The position numbers and the translations under genes are program-made. A stretch of DNA of 64,000 nucleotides from Opitutus sp. (GTDB lineage: Bacteria; Verrucomicrobiota; Verrucomicrobiae; Opitutales; Opitutaceae), in contig SIBR01000016.1 in assembly GCA_009695065.1 (NCBI GenBank), forward strand, positions 1-64,000. Reading direction: 5' to 3'. Shown here in pieces: positions 1 to 7,885 of the stretch; positions within the stretch are counted from its first letter, which is position 1; each line of letters opens with the position of its first letter. The notes under the pieces were generated by a model. It did not search any database. It had not been told where the DNA came from and worked only from the letters and a program-made list of their open reading frames with translations.

Positions 1-1
1 G

Positions 2-1051
2 ACGCGCGACCGTATCGTGCTGAACGTTTCACATACTCATAGCGGACCGGTGGCCGGGCTTGTGCTCATTCCAATCTACGATTTGTCTCCCGCTCAGCGG
101 GAGACAGTCAGCCGGTACACCGAAGATCTCATAAACAAAACCGTTCGAACCGTCGGGCAGGCCATCCAAAACCTTGCGCCGGCAAAACTGGAATTCGGGC
201 AGGGGCTGGCTGGGATTGCCGTCAACCGCCGGCGTGTCCGCCTCCGTTCGCTCCCCGGCCCGGTAGACCAGGACGTTCCCGTGCTCGCCGTTCGCGGTCA
301 GGACGGCAGCCTCATTTCGGTCGTCGTCGGCTACGCAACTCACGCCACGGCCCTCAGCGACTATCAGATCAACGGCGACTGGCCCGGATTCGCTGTGGCC
401 GAAATCGAAAAAAGGCATCCCGGCACCACCGCGCTTTTTGTCCAGGGTTGCGGCGCCGACGCCAATCCGCTCCCTCGACGGGACGAAAAGCTGGCCCGCA
501 ACTATGGTGAGATTCTGGCCTATGCCGTCGATGAAGTCTTGCGAGGGCGGATGACGACCTTGGAGGGCCCCCTGCGCACCGCCTTCGAACGGGTGGAAGT
601 TCCCTTTCACCAAGTCCCGAACCGCGAAGACCTGCAACGACTCTTGAGCGACAAGAACGTTTTCCTCCGACTGTATGCCAAACGACTGCTTTCGATCCTG
701 GACAAGGACGGAGCCCTGCAAAAAACCTATCCCTATCCCGTCCAAGTCTGGCAGTTCGGACGGGGAATGACATTTATCGCCTTGGGCGGGGAGGTCGTGG
801 TCGACTATTCTCTACGCCTGAAAAAGAAGTATGGGTTCGATAACACGTGGGTGGCTGGCTACTCGAACGACATCCTGGCGTACATTCCATCGCTCCGTGT
901 TCTACAGGAGGGCGGATATGAAGGTGGCGATGCGATGACCGGCTTTGGTCGTCCGGGAAGATTTGGGGCGGCGGTGGAGGAGATCATCGTCGAAAAAGTC
1001 GACGACTTGGCCAAAAAAGTCGGTGCCGAACCTCCGGGACCGGGGAAATAG
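2..1051 (+). CDS. Neutral/alkaline ceramidase-like protein (5' truncated)
   Basis: The reading frame is open to the left edge, so the N-terminus lies outside the window; a GTG at 17 is internal and not a credible start. The visible part begins with a SHTHSGP segment and continues with HATAL, GDWPG and FVQGCGADANP, which match the core of the neutral/alkaline non-lysosomal ceramidase family, where such histidines bind the catalytic zinc. Many verrucomicrobial members of this family sit in sugar or lipid catabolic loci and have unproven substrates, so true ceramide hydrolysis is an inference. About 350 residues are present. The ending is compact, without the C-terminal immunoglobulin-like domain of classical neutral ceramidases. 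The next gene starts 419 bp downstream on the same strand. Confidence 0.82.
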   Translation, partial: TRDRIVLNVSHTHSGPVAGLVLIPIYDLSPAQRETVSRYTEDLINKTVRTVGQAIQNLAPAKLEFGQGLAGIAVNRRRVRLRSLPGPVDQDVPVLAVRGQDGSLISVVVGYATHATALSDYQINGDWPGFAVAEIEKRHPGTTALFVQGCGADANPLPRRDEKLARNYGEILAYAVDEVLRGRMTTLEGPLRTAFERVEVPFHQVPNREDLQRLLSDKNVFLRLYAKRLLSILDKDGALQKTYPYPVQVWQFGRGMTFIALGGEVVVDYSLRLKKKYGFDNTWVAGYSNDILAYIPSLRVLQEGGYEGGDAMTGFGRPGRFGAAVEEIIVEKVDDLAKKVGAEPPGPGK

Positions 1052-1069
1052 ACGGCGACTACCGTTGGT

Positions 1070-1091
1070 GATCGAGTCGCGTGACTCGATC
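1070..1091 (+). terminator. Perfect 9-bp hairpin after the ceramidase-like gene
   Basis: GATCGAGTC and GACTCGATC form a perfect 9-bp stem around a GCGT loop, 18 bp after the stop codon at 1051. There is no following T-run, so it is not a classical intrinsic terminator; it may be a transcript-end stabiliser or a protein site. Confidence 0.35.
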
Positions 1092-1205
1092 GAGGCGAGC
1101 CAGTTCCCTCCGGAATCTGGACCGCGGGTGGCGTTTCTCCCGGAACCCCGTCGCACGACTCGCCCCATAAGAAGGAGGAATTTGAGCTGGATTCCGTCAT
1201 TAGTT

Positions 1206-1236
1206 TGAGGAAAGTCCGACTTTGTCCTCACGGACT
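1206..1236 (+). other. Two mutually exclusive short hairpins in the leader of the first TonB receptor gene
   Basis: In the 419-bp gap at 1052-1470 I see no gene. It contains TGAGG-AAAGT (1206-1215) that can pair with ACTTT (1219-1223) and, after a GT bulge, CCTCA (1226-1230). The alternative pairing AGTCCG (1213-1218) with CGGACT (1231-1236) uses overlapping bases, so both cannot form at once. This is attenuator-like geometry, about 235 bp before the receptor start, but short stems arise by chance in GC-rich DNA. Confidence 0.25.
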
Positions 1237-1470
1237 CAAGCACCCTGCTTTCGGTCTTTCACAGGTACGTCGCCACAATCAAACTCGACTTGGTTCGTCT
1301 CTGGGGGACCAATCCCCATGCACCGACAGCGTCCCGTCAGCTGTGCGCACCTCGCTGCTTTACGCGCTGAAGACCCCTCCGTGTGGCCTCGGATCTAGGC
1401 TCCTTTAGCGGCGCTCTATTTTCAGCCCGATCATGAAACTCGCTCTACCCTCCAAACCCTGACATCGACC

Positions 1471-4400
1471 ATGAAAAGAAAAAGCCCCATCGCCCTGTTT
1501 ATCGCCTGGCTGGGTCTCGCCGCCACGCCAGCCCCCTCGGCGCTGGCCGCCGATGCGACCTCCGCCACTCAACCCGCCGCGACGCAGACGAGCCTCGTCG
1601 GTATCGTCACCAATTCCGCCACCGGCCGGCCGCTGGCGGGAGCCACGGTCGAGATCCAAGGGCAGGGCCGCACCGCCACGACCGATGGCGAAGGGGAATA
1701 TCGTTTCTCCAACCTGCCGCCCGGCACGCTCAATCTAGCCGTGTCCTACACCGGCCTCGATCCGGCCGTCGTCTCGGCGGATGTCCGGTCTGGCAGTGCG
1801 AACCGCCGCGACGTCGGACTCACGGCCGAAATCTATCGGATGAGCAAGTTCGTCGTGGCCAGCGAACGCGAGGGCAACGCCGAGGCCATCACCCTGCAGA
1901 AGCTCTCCGTCGGTGTACGCAACATCGTTTCGACGGACGCGTTTGGCAGCCTCGCCGGCAACCCCGCCGATCTGCTGATGCGCATGCCCGGCGTCGAGGC
2001 GGATTCCGTCGGCGGCGACCGCCGCTATATCCGCATCCGTGGTCTCAACGAAAATCTCAACACCGTCACGATGGACGGCAATCGCGTCGGCTCCGGCGGC
2101 GGCAATACGTCCGGCACCCGCTCCTACGAATTCGCCGCGGTCGGTGCGGACAACATCGAACGCGTGGAAGTCGTAAAGTCCCCCACGCCCGACATGGATG
2201 CCGATTCGATCGGCGGTGCCGTCAACATGGTCAGCAAGAGCGCCTTTGATGGTGCGCCCGAACGTCGCATTCGTGGATCCTACGGCATGATCTGGCGCGC
2301 CCTGAACGACCGCGACCATCCCCGCCGCACCTATTCATTCTCCTACTCGGAAATCTTCCACGACAAGCTCGGCATCGCCATCAACTACGGCAACCGGCAG
2401 CACTCGAATCTCAACGACAAAGGCACCCAGGCTTTCAATTCGTTGGCGAACGGCGTCGCCGGGCCGGCCTACAACACCACCTTCGCCACCCAAGACTTCC
2501 GCAATATCCGGACGGCGTGGGGCGGCGGCTTGAGGGTCGACTACAAGCTAAGCGAGAACAGCCGCTTCTTCATCAACTCGACCATGAGCAAGTATCTCGA
2601 GGTCGCGAACCACATCTACGGCACCTACTCGACGCCGGCGACGATCGCGACGTTCGACGCCAACGGCAACCCCAACGGCACCGGCGCGGTGCGCCCGGGA
2701 TACACCGAGAACATGACGGAGTGGGCGCCCGTCAACTACGTCAACGCCGCCGGGACGCTGGTCGCGCCTTCAAGCGTCGCCGCCTCGTCCCGGACCGAGT
2801 ATCGGCGGGATCAGCAGTTCAACGTCCAGCTCGCGGGTATCCACAAATACGACACCTTGGAGATCAACTGGGATATCTACAAATCGAAGGCCAAGGCCCA
2901 CTATCCCGGCAACAAGACCTTTGACATCACTGCACGCGGTTTCGGCCTGAAAATCGAAAGAAAAGACGAGCCGTATTGGCCGACGGTCACCCAGACCGGC
3001 GGCCCTGACGTCACTGATATCAGAAACTACACGAGCAATCTTTACAGCGTTTCCATCCGATCCGGCTGGGACCAATTCGTGGGCGCCGCGGGGAGCGCCA
3101 AGAAAACCTTCAACACGGTCGTCCCCACCTACATCAAAGTGGGTGGCCGGACCCGCGAACAGCAGCGGCGGGCCGTGGATAACTCCTTTCGCACGACCTA
3201 CGTCGGTCCCGACGGCGTGGTCGGCGTCAACCGCACCACGGGGATCAACGACGACAATCTCGCCCAGTTTCAGGACCGTGCCTACAAGAACCCCAAGCCC
3301 GACCTGATCCGCTACCCCACGCTGCCCAACACGATCATCCCGGGCCGCGACACCGCCGGATCAACCTATGGCACGACCGGCTTCAACATCGAAACGGCCT
3401 TGCGCAACACTCCCCAGTATTTTCTGGAAGACGTCACGTTCAACACCACCCAACCGCTCGTGACCGACACCAAATTCAAGGAGCGGATCAACGCCGCCTA
3501 CATCATGGGTGGTTTCGATCTCGGCAAACTCAGCGTCATGGGCGGACTCCGGGTGGAAGAAACCAAAGTGGAGGCCGAGGGTGCGCTGCAGATGATCACG
3601 CCGGAGGAACGGGCGCGCCGGGCGGCGTACGTTGGTGCGGTCACCCCGGCGGAAACCAAGCGGCGGATTCAGGCGGAATACGCCCAGCGGGCCACGACCA
3701 AGGGCGACACCCGGGGAGTGTTCCCGGGACTCCACTTTAAATACAGCCCGTCACGCAGCCTCGTCACCCGCCTGAGTTACGCCACCAACATCGGCCGTCC
3801 GGCCATCGGCCAGCTTATTCCCCGCACGACCATCAATCTTCCCACCACGGAATTCGCCCTCGGCAGTATTTCGACCAGCAACCCGAATCTCCGTCCCCAG
3901 CGGGCGGACAACTTCGACCTCGCCACGGAGTACTATTTCGAACCCGCGGGGTTGATTTCGGTGGGTTTCTTCCTGAAGGAGATCAAGGACTTCATCTATA
4001 CGCGTTCCGATCCCGTCGGGACCGGCGCGGAGAATGGCTTCGATGGCAATTACGCGGGCTACGCCCTGACCACGCAGCGGAACGGCGGCTACGCCAAAGT
4101 GAAGGGCCTTGAACTTAATTATTTTCAGCAATTCACCTTCCTCCCCGGCTGGTGGAGCGGATTCGCCGCCTTTGCCAATTACACCCGGATGGATGTCGAA
4201 GGGAACTACTCCAGCGGCAACGCCATTTCGCTGGCGCCCACCTCGGAGGTCGCCGGCTTCAATCCTGAAACCGGCAATATCGGCATTTCCTATAATCGAA
4301 ATCGGGCCACGATCCGGGTACAGTTCAATCACCACGGCCGGTATCTGACGGGATTCAGCCAGACCCAGTCGAGTCTCGTCTATCGCCGCGCTCGCGACGT

Positions 4401-4569
4401 GGTCGACATCAAGACACAGTACCAATTGACGAAGAATTTCGATCTCTACCTCGACGTCGTGAACGTTCTCAACGAGGCGGAGTCGGCGTCCGAATTTTAC
4501 CGCGGGCGCCCGCAGACGCTGTCCAAGCAGACCCCCCAGTTCTTCTTCGGCGTCAACGGCCGCATGTAG
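1471..4569 (+). CDS. TonB-dependent receptor with carboxypeptidase-regulatory-like domain
   Basis: A 1032-residue outer-membrane receptor. A signal peptide (residues 1 to about 26, ending SALA) precedes a carboxypeptidase-regulatory-like beta sandwich (about 38-125, with GRPLAGATVEI and DGEGEYRFSNLPPG). The FVVASEREGNAEAI linker and the plug follow (about 130-260, with IRIRGL and VEVVKSPTPDMDADSIGGAVNM), then a 22-strand-type barrel to the end. No SusD partner is nearby. It is a close paralogue of the receptor at 10522, sharing long conserved stretches in plug and barrel such as SPTPDMDADSIGG and LSYATNIGRP. The C-terminus is GVNGRM rather than the usual aromatic last residue. The ligand cannot be read from sequence; the esterase, quinoprotein and cytochrome neighbours suggest an organic polymer fragment or ester. 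Confidence 0.93.
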   Translation: MKRKSPIALFIAWLGLAATPAPSALAADATSATQPAATQTSLVGIVTNSATGRPLAGATVEIQGQGRTATTDGEGEYRFSNLPPGTLNLAVSYTGLDPAVVSADVRSGSANRRDVGLTAEIYRMSKFVVASEREGNAEAITLQKLSVGVRNIVSTDAFGSLAGNPADLLMRMPGVEADSVGGDRRYIRIRGLNENLNTVTMDGNRVGSGGGNTSGTRSYEFAAVGADNIERVEVVKSPTPDMDADSIGGAVNMVSKSAFDGAPERRIRGSYGMIWRALNDRDHPRRTYSFSYSEIFHDKLGIAINYGNRQHSNLNDKGTQAFNSLANGVAGPAYNTTFATQDFRNIRTAWGGGLRVDYKLSENSRFFINSTMSKYLEVANHIYGTYSTPATIATFDANGNPNGTGAVRPGYTENMTEWAPVNYVNAAGTLVAPSSVAASSRTEYRRDQQFNVQLAGIHKYDTLEINWDIYKSKAKAHYPGNKTFDITARGFGLKIERKDEPYWPTVTQTGGPDVTDIRNYTSNLYSVSIRSGWDQFVGAAGSAKKTFNTVVPTYIKVGGRTREQQRRAVDNSFRTTYVGPDGVVGVNRTTGINDDNLAQFQDRAYKNPKPDLIRYPTLPNTIIPGRDTAGSTYGTTGFNIETALRNTPQYFLEDVTFNTTQPLVTDTKFKERINAAYIMGGFDLGKLSVMGGLRVEETKVEAEGALQMITPEERARRAAYVGAVTPAETKRRIQAEYAQRATTKGDTRGVFPGLHFKYSPSRSLVTRLSYATNIGRPAIGQLIPRTTINLPTTEFALGSISTSNPNLRPQRADNFDLATEYYFEPAGLISVGFFLKEIKDFIYTRSDPVGTGAENGFDGNYAGYALTTQRNGGYAKVKGLELNYFQQFTFLPGWWSGFAAFANYTRMDVEGNYSSGNAISLAPTSEVAGFNPETGNIGISYNRNRATIRVQFNHHGRYLTGFSQTQSSLVYRRARDVVDIKTQYQLTKNFDLYLDVVNVLNEAESASEFYRGRPQTLSKQTPQFFFGVNGRM

Positions 4570-4578
4570 CCTGTTGCC

Positions 4579-4604
4579 ACGACCCGAACATCCATCGGGG
4601 TCGT
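4579..4604 (+). terminator. Hairpin just downstream of the first TonB receptor gene
   Basis: ACGACCCGA (4579-4587) pairs with TCGGGGTCGT (4595-4604), with one bulged G and a 7-nt loop, starting 10 bp after the stop codon. There is no T-tract. The placement suggests a transcript end. I see nothing else in the gap at 4570-4833. Confidence 0.4.
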
Positions 4605-4833
4605 CCCCGGCGGTTGCGGGGTGGGCGGAACCACGTTCCTCTCACCTGTGACCGCCGAGTCGGGGAGGATCTTTTCCGACCCAACCCGTGCGCCTACCGG
4701 CCCACTCATCGTTTGCGCCGCGGTCGGGCCAATTAGGCTCCGGCGCTTTTCGTTGTCGGGGGGATAACGGGTCCGGCCCTACGGTCCGTTGAAGGGTAAT
4801 CGAAACTCCGCTCGACCGTCCAAAATGTCTCTC

Positions 4834-7800
4834 ATGCGTAACCTCAACCGTCTCCGAAGGGTGACGGTGTTGCTGGCCGGCACGTCGGTCGTCTTCGCCC
4901 AAAATCCCGCCCCGCCCCGCTTCACTCCCGAAATGGAGAAATTCGTGGAGAATTTCCGCTTCGGTCCGGGCGGCACCGACCTGACCGGGAAAGTCACGCT
5001 GCTGAGCCCGGCGGAAAGCCTGAAGCGGCTGCAGCCGGCCAACGGATATGTCGTCGAGTTGGCCGCCAGTGAACCGGTGGTCCGGCAGCCGATCGACCTG
5101 AAGTTCGATGCGCGTGGCCGTCTCTGGGTCGTGCAATACCTGCAGTATCCCTATCCCGCCGGCCTGACCGTCACCGCCTTCGACCAATATTTGCGGGCGG
5201 AGTTCGACCGGATCTCGCCCTCGCCGCCCCATCATTTCCGCGGCGCCGACAAGATCACGATCCTCGAGGACCGGGACGGCGATGGGGTCTACGAAACGCA
5301 TTCGAGTTTCCTGGAGGGTCTCAATATGGCGACCAGCATCGAGCTGGGCTACGGCGGCGTCTGGGTCCTGCAATCGCCCTACCTGCTTTTCTATCCCGAT
5401 CGCAACGGCGACGATATTCCCGACGGCGATCCCGAGGTTCATCTGGCCGGCTTCGGCCTGGAGGACACTCACTCCCTGGCAAGCAGTCTCCACTGGGGAC
5501 CCGACGGCTGGCTCTACGGTGCAACCGGCAGCACCACCAATCTGGAAATCCAGGGCCTCCGCCTCCTCGGGCAGGGCATCTGGCGATATCATCCCGGCAC
5601 CAAGGTCTTCGAGATTTTCGCGGAGGGCGGTGGGAATACGTTCAGTTTTGAATTCGATAAATACGGCCGGGCCTATTCGGGCACGAACGCCGGCGCCACC
5701 CGGGGCTATCACTATGCGCAGGGCGCGACTTACCAGAAAGGCTTCACCAAGGCGGGACCGGCGATGAATCCGTTCATTTTTGGCTACCTCGAACACATGG
5801 ATCACGAGGGCTACTCCCAACGGTTTCCCCAGGCCTTTCTCCACTACGAAGGCGGCCTCATGCCGCAGCTGGAGGGCCAGGTCGTCGTCGGCATGGCGAT
5901 CACCAACCGCGTGCAAGCCAGCCAGCTGTTCAAACAGACGTCCACCTTTCGGACCGTGGACAGCGTCACGCTCATCACTTCTGAAGACCGGGCTTTTCGG
6001 CCGGTCGATATCGAGTCCGGCCCCGATGGCGCCATCTACATCGCGGACTGGTACGATGCGCGGCTCAGCCATCCAAATCCGAACGACACGTGGGACAAAT
6101 CGAACGGGCGCATCTTCCGCCTCGTTCCTCAAAATTTTGTCCGACCGGCGGCGATCGATCTGCGAAAAGCTTCCGCGGAGCAATTGATCCAACTTTTGTC
6201 ACACGCGAATCGCTGGTATCGTGAAGAGGCCCGCAAGCTCCTCGCCCGGCACCCGGAACAGATTGCGACCCGGCTCCGGACGATGCTGGCCAAAAACGGT
6301 GAAGAGGCCCTGGAGGCCTTGTGGGTCTTGAACCTGCGGGGCGATCTCGATCGTGCCGGTCTGCGTCGAGCGCTGACTCATCCGAATGCGCACGTGCGCC
6401 GGTGGGCCGTGCGGCTCCTCGGCGATCAGAACAGCGTCGACGCGGAGACCCGGACGGCACTGGTTGCCCTCGCGAGAACGGAACCCGCCGTGGAAGTCCG
6501 CAGCCAGCTGGCCAGCAGCGCCAGGCGTCTCCCCGCAGCCCAAGCCGTACCGATCATCCGGCAATTGCTTGCCCGGGACGAAGACGTCGCGGACCGGCAC
6601 CTGCCGCTCCTGCTCTGGTGGGCCCTTGAAAGCAAAGCGGACACCGGCCGCGAAGAACTGCTCGCGCTGGTCCGGGATCCGGCAGTGTGGCAATCGAAGG
6701 TTTTTTCCCAACACATCGCCACGCGCTTGGGGCGTCGCTACACAGCCGACCAAGGGCCGAACAAACACTACACGTTGAAGGAAGGGGTCTACTCAGGCTG
6801 GCTGATCGATCGATCGCCGGACTACCTCCGTCGCAACCTGGAGATGTGCACCCGACTGCTCCGCGCGGCTCCGGATGAGGCCCGTGCGGCTCTTTTGCTG
6901 GCCGGCATGGCGGAAGGACTCATTGGGGCTCCGGTTCAGTCCGTGCCGAAAGGCCTGCAGGAAATCATCGCGGAGATCTGGGCCCAATCGCCCCACTCCG
7001 CCCCCGTGGTCAGTCTCTCGGCCCGTTTGGGCCATCCCGCCGCCATGGCCGAGGCCATTGCCATGGTGAAGGCCGGAACGCTCAACGCCACCGACCAGCA
7101 GCAGCTCATCGAGCTTTTTGCCGCCGCCCGATCGCCCGAAGCCCTGCCGCTCGTCGCCCAGCTGTTGCGGAATGAAAGAAACGAACAACGCCGCGCAAAA
7201 TTACTGGATGCCCTCAGCGGCTTCGCCGACCCGGCCGCGACCGGAGTGCTTTTCGAAATCTATCCGACCCTCAGCCCCCGGCTCCGCCACGTGACCCAAC
7301 GCATCCTGAGCGAAAATCCCGCCTGGGCTCTCGTCATGCTCCAGCGAATGAACGAGAGGAAGTTCGATCCGGGCATCTTGAGCTCCTCCAATCTGGCCTC
7401 CATCCGGGCACATCAGGATCCGCAAATATCCTCCCTGCTGACCCGCTATCAACAAAGGCGGACGGGCGACGCGACCGAGCGGACGGCGCAGGAACTCTAC
7501 GAAAAGGGCAAGACGGTCTACGCCCTCAATTGCGCCCCATGCCATCAGGACCAGGGTCAGGGCCTGACCGGACTCGCGCCTTCCCTCGTCACGTCGCCGT
7601 GGGTTCAACTGGGTGAAACCCCGATGGTCAGGATCGTGCTGCACGGGAAGGAAAATACGGCCCGTGGATTCGTGATGCCGTCGCTCAAGCACCTCGACGA
7701 TCCGCTCATTGCCGCCGTCGTCACCTACGTTCGCCGGGAATTCGGCAACCAAACCGGCATGACGACTCCCACCGCAGTGGCCGGGATCCGGGCGGCCACG

Positions 7801-7875
7801 TCCGACCGGGAAAAGTCCTGGTCCGATGCCGAACTAGCGCGTCTGACCGGCCAACCACCGACCCAGCGGAAGTAG
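4834..7875 (+). CDS. PVC-type exported heme protein: dehydrogenase-like propeller, HEAT repeats, C-terminal cytochrome c
   Basis: About 1013 residues from the ATG at 4834, chosen because it places a normal signal peptide (RRVTVLLAGTSVVFAQ) at the start; an ATG three codons upstream at 4825 is also possible. The N-terminal half resembles the PVC membrane-bound dehydrogenase domain, with FDARGRLWVVQY, ILEDRDGDG and DGAIYIADWYD segments. The middle is helical HEAT-like repeats (about residues 450-860). A single heme c site, CAPCH, lies at residues 900-904 and is followed by GLAPSL, with MPS in ARGFVMPSL a possible axial methionine. Members are abundant in planctomycetes and verrucomicrobia, mostly of unknown substrate; oxidation of a sugar or alcohol in the periplasm is inferred. 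It is related to the broken gene at 19716. Confidence 0.88.
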   Translation: MRNLNRLRRVTVLLAGTSVVFAQNPAPPRFTPEMEKFVENFRFGPGGTDLTGKVTLLSPAESLKRLQPANGYVVELAASEPVVRQPIDLKFDARGRLWVVQYLQYPYPAGLTVTAFDQYLRAEFDRISPSPPHHFRGADKITILEDRDGDGVYETHSSFLEGLNMATSIELGYGGVWVLQSPYLLFYPDRNGDDIPDGDPEVHLAGFGLEDTHSLASSLHWGPDGWLYGATGSTTNLEIQGLRLLGQGIWRYHPGTKVFEIFAEGGGNTFSFEFDKYGRAYSGTNAGATRGYHYAQGATYQKGFTKAGPAMNPFIFGYLEHMDHEGYSQRFPQAFLHYEGGLMPQLEGQVVVGMAITNRVQASQLFKQTSTFRTVDSVTLITSEDRAFRPVDIESGPDGAIYIADWYDARLSHPNPNDTWDKSNGRIFRLVPQNFVRPAAIDLRKASAEQLIQLLSHANRWYREEARKLLARHPEQIATRLRTMLAKNGEEALEALWVLNLRGDLDRAGLRRALTHPNAHVRRWAVRLLGDQNSVDAETRTALVALARTEPAVEVRSQLASSARRLPAAQAVPIIRQLLARDEDVADRHLPLLLWWALESKADTGREELLALVRDPAVWQSKVFSQHIATRLGRRYTADQGPNKHYTLKEGVYSGWLIDRSPDYLRRNLEMCTRLLRAAPDEARAALLLAGMAEGLIGAPVQSVPKGLQEIIAEIWAQSPHSAPVVSLSARLGHPAAMAEAIAMVKAGTLNATDQQQLIELFAAARSPEALPLVAQLLRNERNEQRRAKLLDALSGFADPAATGVLFEIYPTLSPRLRHVTQRILSENPAWALVMLQRMNERKFDPGILSSSNLASIRAHQDPQISSLLTRYQQRRTGDATERTAQELYEKGKTVYALNCAPCHQDQGQGLTGLAPSLVTSPWVQLGETPMVRIVLHGKENTARGFVMPSLKHLDDPLIAAVVTYVRREFGNQTGMTTPTAVAGIRAATSDREKSWSDAELARLTGQPPTQRK

Positions 7876-7885
7876 CATTCGAACC

